Of a DNA stretch of 64,000 nucleotides, positions 51,362 through 62,727 are shown piece by piece. The stretch covers positions 1 to 64,000 of the forward strand of contig VXIS01000156.1 of assembly GCA_008704415.1 (NCBI GenBank). Direction: 5' to 3'. A program made the translations under genes and the position numbers. The DNA comes from Sphaerosporella brunnea. Its lineage: Eukaryota > Ascomycota > Pezizomycetes > Pezizales > Pyronemataceae. Below the pieces are notes generated by a model. It did no database searches, was not told where the DNA came from, and saw nothing but the letters and a program-made list of their open reading frames with translations. Positions within the stretch are counted from its first letter, which is position 1. Each line of letters opens with the position of its first letter.

Positions 51362-53708
51362 ATGCCGGACGGCCGCGCGAATGATGGTTCTGTGGCGACG
51401 GTAGATTCACGGACAGAGGCTAGAGAGCGTCGACCATCGAAGGAGCCCCATGTTAGGCGCGTAGCGTGTACGCAGTGTCGGCAATCAAAGGCGAGCAATG
51501 CGATGGCCTCGCTATCATGTCCTGGCACTGATTCATCGTGTCTTTTCCAGTTACGGTGTGACTCAGCCACCACTCCGTGTTCGCGGTGTGAACGGCTGGG
51601 CCTGACGTGTGAAAAAGATGCACGCTACAAGCGTGTCAGCAAGAAGAGGTCTTATCCCGCCTTGATTGCGCACTGGCCGAGCAGAGTCTGACGTCGATTG
51701 TTCGTATAGCAAAATCGATGACCTGGAGAAGCAAGTGCAGCACTTAAGGACAGTGATGGGTCAGGTCCAGTCGCCTCCTCCAAATGGCGTTCCGAGCGCA
51801 CTCACTCCGGTGAGCGACAGATCGCCGGCTCCGATATCCACCCCTCCGACCTTGCCCCCGCTTTCGGACGCAACTGCCTCTGCAGATGGCAGCAGGCTCG
51901 CAAGCGTTCCGTTCATCTTGGAAAACAATCCCATCGCCCGACCCGGGATTGAAAATACACCCATTAATCCAGGCCCCACCAGTCTGTCGGTGGTTGGGGG
52001 GGGAGTTGCTGTTCCAAGACATTCTCGGCCCGCCGCTCGCATGATTAGGGCTATCGACTCAACAGCTCTGGGCCTGGGGCAAATAGATTCCTTATTTCAG
52101 CTGTTGGTTCCATTTCGATATCTCTGGGCTGAAGGCTGACAATATCAGGTTTTTCGGGCATTATCATCCTTTTTTCCCCTTGTTGGATCCTTCGCAGTCA
52201 CCGGACCAATACTATGACATTTGCCCGCTTCTCTTCTGGACGATCATCAGTGTTGCTGCACGTCGATACAGCGAGGACCCGAAACTTCTAATGATCCTGT
52301 CTCGTTCAGTGACTAAGCTTGCTTGGGACACGATCTCTGCTCCACCGCTGCACATATGTGCGGTGCAAGCCCTTCTAGTTCAATGCATCTGGCCGTTCCC
52401 CTCGATGCGCATGAGAAGTGATGCATCGGCTTCTTTCACCAGCATCGCAATCAGCGCCGCCATGCATCTGGGACTGCATCGTCCAGCACACGCACATTGT
52501 TTTTGGCCCTCGTCGGATTCTGTTTTCGCTAGCGGGAACCGTCCGGACAGAACCAAGACTTGGGCAGCCTGCAATATAGTTGCTGAATAGTATGTGTGCG
52601 CCGTGCGTCGGAGCTGTTTTAGTCCATTGCTGAAGGCCGGATAGCACGATTATGAATTGCGGATATCCTTCGGCCATGTCGTGTTTCGATTGGAGCATTG
52701 ACCGCGCTTGCGAGACGGGGAATCCTTACAGCCTTCCAGACGACCTTCGCTTCCATCTTATCGTTCAAAGATTCTGTCATCGAATCACCAAAGCCATGTC
52801 AGGTAATGTGTCTCACCAATTAGGGCTCCCATCAGAGAACGAACGTTACATCTTGATCAACTTATTGGAAACCGAGATTGATTCTGCCGAGGGGCAGTTC
52901 CAACAGCGAATGACCTGTACGTTACCCGCAGGGATTGCTGATACCATGCAAGCTGATCAGAACATACATACAATTCAGTGATTGACGAAATTTACCTCTG
53001 GGCCACACGTCTATATCTTCGGCTTTTTTATTTCTTCGACTCATCACTAGCAGACCAAAGACGGGCGGGGGTCCTGAAAGCATATGCCGCTGCGGCAACG
53101 CTCATTTCCAAAGTGGTCTCTGCCGACGCCTCCGTTAACCTCCTCGCCTACAGCCCGATATTCATTCTTCGCATGCTGTGCACGGTGGGCAGTGTGCTAT
53201 TCAAAGTTCTCTCATCCAGCTTCTCGCAATTCGTGGACGCCAACACCGGGGCGGCGCTCTTCAATTCCACCATTTCAGCGATGCGCCAGTGCTCGGTGGC
53301 AGTAGACGATCTGGCCATGAGGGCTGCAAACATCCTGGAGCAGCTCTCGAAGACAACAGCCAAGACAGATGAAGAGCCGAGCTTGGTGATCCAAAGCCGT
53401 CTCGGGGCCAGTATCTTTTTCGACTGTTTGTGGCGGTTCAAAGAGAAAGAGGCGCACGCCAATTCGGCGGCCAATACTAATGTGAATCCCGCTGGTATAT
53501 ACGCCTCTGATCGCTACAACGTGCACATGCTCACTCCCGAGAAGGTACCGGCCCGATACCACAGCGAAATCCACACGGAGATGAGCAAATGGCGGAGGCG
53601 GCGCCGCAGCTCAGCCCGAATCCGATGGCAATGACTTGGGGATTCGATGACTTTGGCTTGCCTTGGCCCTTCGACGTTTCATCTATCATGGATAATGGTG
53701 TTAATTGA
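51362..53708 (+). CDS. Zn2Cys6 fungal transcription factor, seven exons
   Basis: The predicted exons are 51362-51490, 51551-51648, 51710-52102, 52149-52589, 52645-52916, 52979-53544 and 53610-53708. Introns are 60, 61, 46, 55, 62 and 65 nt, and the product is 665 aa. Splicing intron 1, which uses a GC donor, restores the zinc cluster C-x2-C-x6-C-x6-C-x2-C-x6-C (CTQCRQSK joined to LRCDSATTPCSRCERLGLTC). Intron 2 leads into a short coiled coil (SKIDDLEKQVQHLRTVM). Introns 3-5 restore the fungal regulatory-domain core (HYHPFFPLLDPSQSPDQYYD, WTIISVAARRY). The last exon gives an acidic, aromatic tail (TWGFDDFGLPWPFD) that could be an activation domain. The layout resembles Leu3/War1-like regulators. 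The target genes are unknown. It would act in the nucleus as a DNA-binding dimer. Confidence 0.88.
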
Positions 53709-53979
53709 GGCGGAATTCCATTTTCGAGCGTAACTAGTTATCTATGTTGCGGCAATTCCATGCGTTGTAATTGTTTTTTTTTTTTTTTTTTTCCGATGGT
53801 GTGTATGCGAGCGCTTCGGCGCCGAACCGGGCAAATTTTCGGCCGCGCGACTCGGGATCTGCAGGGGGAGACGGCGGAGACAGCGGGCCCATTAATTGCC
53901 ACACGCACCAGTAGAGACAGCAACACCTCACTTTGCCAGCAGCCGGGCCAGAGGTGTGATATCTAGTATTTGGGGTGTC

Positions 53980-54948
53980 GCGAACCTCGTCCCAAAGCCG
54001 GAGACCTCAACATTCACATCAACCACGGACCAGACTGCGGCCGTAACAGATTTCGCCACCGATATCAGTTGTATACGAGATGCGCGAAAGAATGGTCCAA
54101 GCGACAGCAGCTGCCAGTGTGATCCGAAAGAAACGTCCTTGGATGAGCAAACGAAAGCCTCCCGATCCAAAGCTCGACTTTACCCTGTACGATAAGACCG
54201 ACGATTAGTGCCTTGAGTACCTGCGATTTTTGAAAGCAGAGATCGTGCAGCTGAGCAAGCTGTTGAAGATTGATATATTTGGCCACAGCGAGGCTTGGCA
54301 GAGCCGTATCTTCAATGGCGTTTGCGGTCGCATCACTCGCAGATTCGCAAAGTTATGCTTCTGGGATCGGACTCGCCTGACGCCGCCAAGATTCCCAAAC
54401 AGAGGGCCCAAGTATACTACCAACTGATGTCCGGTCATGCGGTAACCAACGACTACCTACTCAAGCGAAAACGACGAGACTCCAATCGATGCGATTGGTG
54501 CAACGACGACACCCCGCAAACGAGAAGCCACCTTATGCTGCACTGCAGGAGGTGGAAGGAACAGCGCAAAGACTTCTTCAGAGGGTGGAGAGGATATGGG
54601 GACGGCGCAGACAAAAGAGAGTGAGGGATATTTTTTGTGATGACAGGATGACGGCGGTTGTGCTGAAATTCCTCAACGAAACTGAAATTGGCAGACGTAC
54701 GGGTTAAGTCCCTATTAAAGAGCTGACACCAATGATTTAGGGCGAGTTTAATGGTGTGGTTTGCTTTTCATGAATTTCCTTTGTATGGGGAGCCCCAACA
54801 GACGGGTAAAACCGTGGGGACAGGATACCAGGTTTCTTTTGTCCGTCATAGGCCTTTGGCCTCACTCCGATTCGCAAGATAGGAGGCACTTGGGCTAATG
54901 TCCTTGTGTACGATGTATGATTTAAAACAAAACAAAACAAAACAAAAC
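53980..54948 (+). mobile_element. LINE (non-LTR retrotransposon) 3' fragment
   Basis: A frame at 54295-54624 carries QRAQVYYQLMSGHAVTNDYL and the C-terminal CCHC finger CDWCNDDTPQTRSHLMLHC, typical of fungal LINE open reading frame 2 ends. The neighbouring frame (54600-54706) continues with MTAVVLKFLNETEIGRRTG and a stop, so there is a frameshift near 54600. The sequence ends in an (AAAAC)n tail at about 54923-54948, as expected for LINE 3' ends. The reverse transcriptase core is missing, and the copy is 5'-truncated and dead. Confidence 0.7.
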
Positions 54949-56510
54949 TCGCCTGACGCCTGTCGCCCTTCAACTCTATACCGACTTTACCGCTACAAAA
55001 GGAGAACCGTCAGGCCACATCTGGGGTTTTATCGATGGAACGTGCCGTCCAAGGTATCGACCCATGGCGGACCAAGAAGGATGATCTACAGCATTTAAGG
55101 AGAGGCATTATTTTAAATATCAAGCAATTGTAACGCCTGATGGGCTTATTTCGTCGATTTCAGGGCTGTGGGAAGGGCCTGCCACGGATTGGGCAATGTG
55201 GTAGGACTCCGGCATGCCGAGCATTGTTTCCGAACAGGCCCACAACCCGCGAGGCGAGCAGCTATACATCTACGGCGACGCCGGGAATTTCCTAGAAGAG
55301 GGAATCATTGGAGCATGTCGAGCAACGGGGGGCCATGTTTTGAGATGCTTTCAACATTGCTATTTCGAAGCAGCGGATGTGCTCCGAGTGGGGGTTTGGG
55401 AAAGTCACGCAGCGGTTACAGATTTTAGATCATACTGAAGCTACAGAGATTGGGCTTTCACCTGGCGTATTTGCATTTTCCAACAGCAAGCTATATCCCG
55501 TGCTTCAAAATATCCAAAATCTCTTCTGTGTTGCTCTCCAGACGACCCACTCGCTCCTCCAAATTCGGTCCCGCGCCCTGTTCTCCCTGAGCGGCCGCTC
55601 TCATGTCCTTCCCGCCGTTGAAAGAATAGTTCTTGAAAAATCTCCTCCGTCCCGGCAAGGTTATGAGTACAGAAGGCCGAGTGCTATCTCATGCAATCCC
55701 ACAAGCGACCGTCTGCCGGCTCTGGATAGCGGCCAACACTGCAGAAAAGCAGATCGACGTCACAGCCTACACGACATATCCAACCCCGACATCGCGCTCA
55801 CCATGCGACGATGCCATCCAAACCAGCATCAACCTCCCCATCAAAAGCCACTCACTCACTCGATGGATCCAGCCGCCCACACAATGGAGCAAGCCGTCGA
55901 GCTCCCGACACCACGGCCCCACAGCAGCTCGGTGGTGGCCCATTGTTCATTCCGGCCAGCGCAGACGTTGCAGCGTTCCTGGAGCGAAGTACTGCATAAA
56001 CGCATCGTTTTGAGCACCAGCTCCCCCCGCTCTTGTTCCTCCTGCGAGGCGCTCGCGCTCGAATATCCAACCACCATCAATTCGCGGCTGTCACTTAGCG
56101 CGCCAGAGACGGCAAGAAGGAGCGAACCACGAAACGACCGAGAGCGCCACTATCGCGACGGCGGGGGGAGATAATCAATCCGATTGCCGTTTCCTTGCCG
56201 CCGCCACAAGGAGGTAGATGCGCGGCCGGGATTTCCCAGGACGAGAAGCGACTCTGGAGAAGAAAAGTTTCAAGCCACACTGGATAGGCGCACGTGTTGG
56301 CAACCGGGTATCTCACCACGGCTGTGGAAGGGAATACGAATCATACTTCCTGTCTGTCGCAAGCGCACGGAGTCGGAGAGATGGTTGCCACACTTTTCGG
56401 GGCTTGCGTGGAGTTTACGGGAATGCCGACCAGTGCAAGCGATCGTGGTGGGCAGCGGCATTTTAGGCGATGCCGCTATCATAAAGATGGAAGTTAATCC
56501 GGTCGGTCGG
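54949..56510. other. No gene recognised
   Basis: Several overlapping frames occur, including a possible peptide EQAHNPRGEQLYIYGDAGNF at about 55223-55285. None shows a known family. I cannot decide whether any are coding. Confidence 0.3.
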
Positions 56511-56864
56511 TCATACGGATAGACAGGCCCTATCATCATCATCACCACCACGCAATTTAAGGCTTCCCAACTCAGGCCGACCACCGAACAGTTCATATAT
56601 CGCACTCAGTCCATCCCCACTGGCGGCTGCGCCCAGAATGCCCTCATCCACGGTCTCAAAGCCGGCCACATCTGCACAGCACTTGCGCCCCGCGATGCTG
56701 ACCGATGGGGACGCGACCGAGGGGAAGGTGCGCGCTGGGTGGGCAGTGGGAAGTGGGGTGATGTTTCCGGTGAAGCGGTAGGGTACACCATTTCCCGGAA
56801 GGATGCGGGACGCTGGATCTTCAAGGAGGTTGTTGATGGCCGCGGCGGTGAGTGGACGGGTCAC
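56511..56864 (-). other. Possible coding frame, unknown
   Basis: This is a 117-codon open frame (INNLLEDPASRILPGNGVPY and then Gly/Ala-rich text) without an ATG at its start. It could be an exon or chance. No family is recognised. Confidence 0.25.
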
Positions 56865-57260
56865 GGCGTCAATTGATTGATTGGGAACCCCTGTGATGGG
56901 TGGATTTCTGGGTTTTAGCGTTCTTAGCGTTTTTTTTTTTTTGGCGTACTGATGGAGGGAATTAGTGGTCGGGGAGAATTCAATGGGTTGTCGGATAATT
57001 CGAATTATAATTTCCTTTTCCTTTCATGAAAATACATGAATAATGATAAAGACTTTATCTACGACACGATGTTTTCGGTCCGGCCATAAACTGGCGGCTG
57101 AGAATACCAACCGCGAATTCAATCGGTGGCCGAGATTTACGGGTGGGTAACCTTTGGGGTTGAAACGAAAACCGCACAGTGCTCATCACTTGTGCGGAGT
57201 AAAGAGTAGAAGGGAACGCTGTGAAATACCCCAAACACCACCACCACCACCACCACCCAA
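56865..57260. other. No gene seen
   Basis: AT-rich spacer with a T-run at 56930-56941 and a CCACCA microsatellite at 57237-57257, next to the thioesterase stop codon. Confidence 0.3.
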
Positions 57261-58260
57261 CTATGAGCAGCGCTCAGTATCCGACGACGACGACGGCGAC
57301 GGCGACGGCGACAAGCCGCATTTCTCTTCCCAGAAGGCAGCCAAATCATCGATCTCCTCGGGAACCTGCCGCCAAAGCATCAGCGTGATCAGCGCGATAA
57401 CCAGTACACGTTTGCGGCTGTCGGAAAGAAAAGCAGCAGCAGCACACCTTGTACCAGTGGGGGAAATCGCGGTAGCGTTTCCACACGACCTCCATGCCGA
57501 GGGCCTTCAAGCCGCCATAGATTTCCCTTCCGACCAGATACTTGACCACCTCGTCCGCGTCACCGTGGCCCAGCCAAGTCGGCGTGCTCAACACCTGCGC
57601 GATGACCTCCTCCGGGAAGGGCGGTTGGCGCATGATCCGCTCCCTGAGCCTGCCGATGATCCCCGTGCGCTCCCTCAGCTTGACGGCCTCGTCCTCGTCC
57701 CACGCAGGCACATCGACGTCGCGGGCGCCATTGACCAGCGCGCCGACCGGCATGCCCTTGCCCGCGAGCGCGCGGCGGATCTCCCCCGCGAACGGCAGCC
57801 ACCCGCTCATGCCCATCATGCCGCCGAGGCGCCTGCCGCCGAGCAGCAGGGCCATCAGCGCCACGGCGCACCCCTGGCTGAGGCCGCCGAGCAGGATGCG
57901 CTCCTCGGCGACGCCGGCGGCGACCTCGGCGTCGACGAGCGCGTGCACGTGCTCGACCACCTCGCGTAGCCCGTCCAGCTGCTCGGGCGTGTACGACTTC
58001 GGCTCGGTGCCGGCGTTGAAGTCGAACCACTGGGCGATGTGGCGGTAGAACAGCGCCGAGAACGTGGGCGCCGGGGTGGGGAAGACCAGCTTCAGGCTCG
58101 CGTAGCGGCGGGAGCGGGTCAGGTCCGCCGTGAATGCGGGGCCGAATATCGACGCGCGGTCGCCCCGGCCGTGCAGGAATATCAGCGTGTAGGCGTGCTC
58201 GCCTCTGGGCGGGATGATGAGCGGTTCAAGGAACGCCGGGACAGGGCGGTGCGAGGTCAT
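57261..58260 (-). CDS. Acyl-protein-thioesterase / phospholipase-carboxylesterase family hydrolase
   Basis: This is an alpha/beta hydrolase of the APT1-like family, whose members remove acyl groups from proteins or lysophospholipids. Exon 1 (57448-58260) encodes residues 1-271, an 82-nt intron (57366-57447) follows, and exon 2 (57261-57365) encodes the last 34 residues. The oxyanion region is LIFLHGRGD, the nucleophile elbow GGLSQG (Ser128), the acid in GHGDADEVV (Asp234 or Asp236) and the histidine in DFPHWYK (His268). The intron is needed to reach the family ending VPEEIDDLAAFWEEK. The protein is 305 aa, longer than the usual 220-240, because of an extra loop after residue 180 and a Ser/Pro-rich tail (SPSPSPSSSS). 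There is no signal peptide. Confidence 0.88.
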
Positions 58261-58274
58261 GGTCGGTTCGGAAG

Positions 58275-58313
58275 TGCGGGGGGGGGGGAGGGGGCGGGGG
58301 AGGGGGCGGGGCT
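58275..58313 (+). other. G-rich tract immediately upstream of the hydrolase gene
   Basis: The plus strand has consecutive G-blocks (12 G, then four or five G, repeated) 15-53 bp upstream of the hydrolase ATG on the other strand. It could form a G-quadruplex in the promoter/5' UTR region on the non-coding strand. Effect unknown. Confidence 0.5.
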
Positions 58314-58791
58314 AATTTTTTGCGATGATAGCGGAAAACCGCAAACCCAGGCTCGCCCATGCGGACAGTGATTGGCCAGTTGTGAAGGTTAGGGTTGGCA
58401 CCGATTGCGTGTGCACACTGCATTGCATGTCTTTTGCCGGGCTGTTTTCCGGGGGAAACGTCCATAGGGATGTCCATTTGCTCCCCCCGTCCGGCGCTGG
58501 GTGGAATTCGCAAGTCGGACACTCGGCTTGTGGAAATGCCTCACTATGTATGTACCGATAGGTACCGATGCCGGACCCACTTCACATGGCCTGATCCATG
58601 ATCCTGTGCTCCCCGGATATTGACATGTCTCCGGAAATCTGTTCCGTGCGAAATTCAGGACCCTGAGCAAACGTGTAGTCTGCTGGCAACTGACATACCC
58701 TTCAACCGCGATGCCAAAACATCGTCCTCACGACCTTCTGGGACAAAATGCACCCAGCTAGCTCAAGGCAGGGCCACAAGAATGAATGCTC

Positions 58792-58865
58792 TGATCCGTG
58801 CAGGGGTCGAACCTGTGGCCTTGGCGTTATTCGCGCCACGCTCTAAACAACTGAGCTGATAGACC
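58792..58865 (-). pseudogene. tRNA-Ile pseudogene
   Basis: It aligns over its full 74 nt with the tRNA-Ile at 61986-62059. The anticodon arm still pairs (TGGCG/CGCCA) and the anticodon would be AAT, but the invariant T33 is G. The D-loop GG pair has become GT, and one pair each in the acceptor and T stems is lost. It is very unlikely to be functional. Confidence 0.85.
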
Positions 58866-59069
58866 ATTTCTGTTGAGAATCACAAGTATAGTTACTGTGG
58901 ATATGTTTGCAACCGTGATGCTCAGTTGTCCGAACAATGGCCACTTCCAGGTGTTGTTTGTTGCAGAGCAAATGCCTCCACAAAACAGCCACAATTAGCG
59001 GTTCAATCAAATTAGATACTGTACAATCTCACAACCCGCGAAACAGAATTCAAACGTACAATCTCCAGC
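58866..59069. other. Short spacer
   Basis: No feature is seen between the tRNA pseudogene and the 3' end of the coiled-coil gene. Confidence 0.3.
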
Positions 59070-61043
59070 CTATGCCCTCCCAGCCTGCCTCCAAAGCCAT
59101 TCCGCCACCTGCCTGCCCACCGTCCCGCGCTCGACTAGAGCACCAAGCCACCCGCCTAGCGTAGCAGCTCCGATCAATGCGCCACCCCACAGACCCCACT
59201 TGATAAGTGTATCTGTATCCGTCTCCGCAGGCTTGGTAATCTTCGTGAATTCCTGCACCTCTTCCTCGGCGTTCAAAATCTGCACCCTCTCGCCGGCAGT
59301 GGTCGTGTTCTGGAGCTCCAATACTTCGATCCGTGACGTCAATGTCACTATTGTCTGTTGCAAGTCCTCTATCGAAGTGTCTCGAATCTGGATTAACTGC
59401 CGCAGCTCTGCGATGGAGGCCTCTGGAATTGGAGCTTCGTACGAGACTGCATCTTCGCTGCTCAAAGCACCTTCGAGTAGCTGCGAAGTGGGCTCACCCT
59501 CTACGCCAGGCTTTTCTTCGCGAATACTCCGATACTTCTTCATGGTATCGCAGTCTTCCTGCCGATGGGCGAGCAGAACGTCATCCTTGGACACAGCAGG
59601 AGTCTCAGTGATCGGCTCCATCCCAAGATCCGTGCTGGTGCGTCGGGGCATTTTTGCGTGATGCCCCTCGGCTGGTTCGGTAGGGTGCCGCTTTGCTGGG
59701 TAATCAATGCTGTTCGACCGGACTTTTGCCGTTGGAACCGCCGGACCGGAGGTGAATTCGACGTGCGGCTGGGGTGGAAGGTTGATTGAATGCTTCTTCT
59801 CTTCATGAGCTCGCTCCTGATGCTGCCTGTCGCCGACGTTGGTGCCGATATCGCCGGATGTGAGTGCGTTGGGCTGGAGCTCATGTGTCTCTGCGTCGAC
59901 CGCGCTCTCATCCTGCGCAATTGCACGGGATAGTTCTTGGCCCTGGGGCCCCCTGAAGGCCTTATCTTCCACTTGCTCCTTCTCGGGTTCGGTCTTTATC
60001 AGTGCTTCGTGTTCGGCAGCCGTCTCGTTCGGTAGCGGAGGCAAGTCGGTACTCGGAAGGCTGACCTTCTCGTAAGACCCGCCCAGGTCTGTTGGAGAGT
60101 GGCCTTCCTCTGACTCGTCACCGCGAGGCGGTGGAGTCTTGCTGGCGACTTCGGCATAGCTGGGTTTTTCCGGGCCGACGGACGTCCTCTCGCCAACCTC
60201 CTGCGGCTTCGACATCCCCTGGGCAGTGTCTCCCTGTTTTTCCTGTTCGTCTTCTGTATGCTTTGAGCCTTTGAGAACCGTCCTAGGACGATCGGTAGTC
60301 CAAGGATGCCGTGCTCTCTCCGCCGCAATTTTATCCGCGTCGACCGAGATCTGCAGCCCGCTGAAGGTATAGCGTACTTGGGCGGGCGACAGCGAGCCTG
60401 CCTCCAGAGGAACCTTGGGAATGTGTAAAAGAGGATGGCTCTCGGCTACAGGTCTCTTGCTGAAAGAAAACGGATGACGCTGGTCTTCCACGGTCTCTTC
60501 ATCCACAGCATGCACAACAGCGGCTGCGGCGGCGGCGGCGGTGGCGTATTCAACTTCCACAGCGGCTTCAACTGGAGCTGGCGGTTCCTCCTCCCCTTCT
60601 TGCTCTGCCGGCGCCTCGGAAGGAGGCGAAAATTCTTCCTCTTTCTCGACCTTTGGGGCTACAATGCCTCGGTGCACTACGTGTGGACTTTCCTTTTCCA
60701 CCACTTCGTCGTAATCCACGGGAATATCGAGATCGATATCTTCGCTCCCCCCAGCTCCCGGTCGGCGTCCACTCAATTTCCTCGTAATGCCCTGCTCGAG
60801 CTCTTCGAGTCTCTGCGTGGCCGGCGAAGGATTGGGGGTATCCGGCGGACTGATCTCACCAGGCGAGGTGGGGGCGGACTCGGAGGGGGATCGAGTCGAG
60901 ACCGGAGTTCCCGAATTGTCTTGCGAGAGGGTGAAAAGATGTGTGGCGTGCGGTGGCAGATCCGCTGCTGCTGCTGCTGTTTCTGCTGCGACAGCGCTCT
61001 TTTTAGCCGCAGAGCGCTGCTTGGCTTTATTGCTTTTGCCCAT
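59070..61043 (-). CDS. Acidic low-complexity protein with coiled coil and C-terminal membrane segment
   Basis: The family is unknown. The ATG at 61043 (MGKSNKAKQRSAAKKSAVAA) was preferred over an upstream one at 61211, which adds a His-rich stretch with non-coding appearance. The product is 657 aa with no intron needed. It has a basic N-terminus, a long disordered Glu/Pro/Ser-rich middle, and a predicted coiled coil near residues 540-600 (LRQLIQIRDTSIEDLQQTIV). Close to the end lies a hydrophobic segment (LWGGALIGAATLGGWLGALV) with about 20 residues after it. The topology suggests a tail-anchored or single-pass membrane protein with a large cytosolic part. Function unknown. Confidence 0.65.
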   Translation of the reverse strand: MGKSNKAKQRSAAKKSAVAAETAAAAADLPPHATHLFTLSQDNSGTPVSTRSPSESAPTSPGEISPPDTPNPSPATQRLEELEQGITRKLSGRRPGAGGSEDIDLDIPVDYDEVVEKESPHVVHRGIVAPKVEKEEEFSPPSEAPAEQEGEEEPPAPVEAAVEVEYATAAAAAAAVVHAVDEETVEDQRHPFSFSKRPVAESHPLLHIPKVPLEAGSLSPAQVRYTFSGLQISVDADKIAAERARHPWTTDRPRTVLKGSKHTEDEQEKQGDTAQGMSKPQEVGERTSVGPEKPSYAEVASKTPPPRGDESEEGHSPTDLGGSYEKVSLPSTDLPPLPNETAAEHEALIKTEPEKEQVEDKAFRGPQGQELSRAIAQDESAVDAETHELQPNALTSGDIGTNVGDRQHQERAHEEKKHSINLPPQPHVEFTSGPAVPTAKVRSNSIDYPAKRHPTEPAEGHHAKMPRRTSTDLGMEPITETPAVSKDDVLLAHRQEDCDTMKKYRSIREEKPGVEGEPTSQLLEGALSSEDAVSYEAPIPEASIAELRQLIQIRDTSIEDLQQTIVTLTSRIEVLELQNTTTAGERVQILNAEEEVQEFTKITKPAETDTDTLIKWGLWGGALIGAATLGGWLGALVERGTVGRQVAEWLWRQAGRA

Positions 61044-61985
61044 GCCTTGCTTTTGGGGGGGCTGCAGATCGATATGGCTGGATCTTTGCGTGATGCCGGT
61101 TGCGAGCGGTTGGGATGTTGGTTGGCTGTCGCAGGCCGGGCGGTGGTGGGGGTCGTGGTGGGGGTGGTGGGCAGCGACGTGAGTGATGTTGCGTTGCGTC
61201 ATCGTGAACACGATGGAAGGGTGACGTCAACGGCAACAACAACAACAACCACCGATATCAATGACGGAGAACTCGCGGACCCGCAGCGAGCAGCCCCCAA
61301 AAGCAGAATTGAACTGCTTGGCTGATTCAGCTCCCCGGTGCTTATCGCCAAAGTGGGCACCATTCAAGCCAACACTCAGCCCCGATGTCAACGCACTGGT
61401 GCCCCAAGGCTACGTCCCTCGCCATAGGGATTCAAGCTGAGTACTTGCATAGGTCGCCAATAGGCTGTTCGTTATGTCGCGGACGGCGGGTTGGCCATGA
61501 ACCACAGACAGGGCAGGAATAGGAACGGAAGCATGGGGAGACGTGGGGCAGGCAGACCTGCAGAAACACCGTTCCACTCCCCACAAGTTGGTGCGACCGG
61601 ATGCGTAGTTAAGCTGCCGTCCTTGAAACGATCGACACCAGGAAAAAAAGCTGCAACGGTTTTTTGGTGCCTGGCGTGTCCTGGCGACCTGCCAATCACC
61701 CGTGGTGCTATTGGTGGTCTACCTAAGCTAAGCCGTGACGTCGAAATGGGGAATCCAAAAACCTGAACGCGCACTTATGGATCGTGTTCTGTCTTGGCTA
61801 TATCGGTAATTCGATGTCAGTTTATCTCAACTTGAACATGGGGCCTCAAACAACGTCCGTAGCCATTGACAGCGGAGGACGTTTCCATAGCGGCGGCCTC
61901 CAGTATGTAGCAAGTAGGGTCGTCCCCGCAATCGTCCCCGCAACAAAAAACATCTTCCCGTCGACTGAAGGTGCCAAAAGCAAAA
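61044..61985. other. Intergenic, no gene recognised
   Basis: This is the 5' flank of the coiled-coil gene. Short frames only, without family signals. Confidence 0.3.
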
Positions 61986-62059
61986 TGATCCATACAGGGG
62001 TCGAACCTGTGACCTTGGCGTTATTAGCACCACGCTCTAACCAACTGAGCTAATAGACC
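61986..62059 (-). tRNA. tRNA-Ile (anticodon AAT)
   Basis: A full 74-nt cloverleaf is read on the minus strand. The acceptor stem is GGTCTAT with ATGGATC and discriminator A. The D arm is GCTC/GAGC, the anticodon arm TGGTG-CTAATAA-CGCCA and the T arm ACAGG-TTCGACC-CCTGT. There is no intron. The anticodon AAT (inosine-modified in vivo) decodes ATT and ATC. The internal promoter boxes A (TTAGCTCAGTTGG) and B (GGTTCGACCCC) are present. Confidence 0.95.
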
Positions 62060-62727
62060 GTTTTCTGACAGGCCCGCCGTTTCACCATCCTTGCTACACG
62101 GCGTCATCCGCTGAGGTTCAGATGGCCGCAAATAGGTGGAAGCCCGGAGCAGGCGTGTAACGGAGAACATACTCCGACACGCCGCAAGCTGTAGCCCACG
62201 CCGGGCCATGCCTGCATGATGCAAACAAACAGTTCACGAGTGATAATTGGTGAAGTCAAGTCGTGAACCCAGACGGAATGCAGCGCATTTCCGCAAATTC
62301 CGAAATTCGAGTGATGGTGCACAGACACGTCACTGGAATATAGCTTTGGATGTACTCGAGGGTAGACTTTGAACACAGCGACAGTTGGCACGTCACGTCG
62401 GAGAGAAAGCCCGATATCAATTTCGGGTTGCGCCGGTTTCCTGCAAGTGAAACTCAGACTAGTTGCTGTCATGACCAGCGCACGCAGATCGATCATCATC
62501 CGTCCGTGCGTTATGCTGACATGATCCTGCATAACCGTGGGTGGTTCCGATCGCAATGCATACCGCTTGGACCCTGATTCAGGGAAACGCCAACCCTTGG
62601 TTACGCGCCGAGATAAATACCTGGCTGGTAATAGCACGCATCGCTATGCACGGTGTTGTGGCTCGATCATCGAGTGCATCCGTTCATCATTCCAAATCGC
62701 AAAAAAACAGGCTTATACACACATTAT
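62060..62727. other. Intergenic, no gene recognised
   Basis: It lies between the tRNA and the permease stop codon. No feature is supported. Confidence 0.3.

Noticed and set aside
57560..58030. Arg-rich open frame inside the hydrolase gene
   Set aside because: It is a GC-rich shadow of the hydrolase exon in another frame. The hydrolase frame has all catalytic motifs.
58792..58865. RIP-type mutation as the cause of tRNA pseudogene decay
   Set aside because: The differences from the intact tRNA are of mixed types (including T to G), not the C-to-T changes in CA context expected for RIP.
61044..61211. Upstream start for the coiled-coil protein adding a His-rich segment
   Set aside because: The added sequence looks like translated 5' UTR (HHPHHDPHH). 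The internal ATG begins a typical lysine-rich N-terminus.
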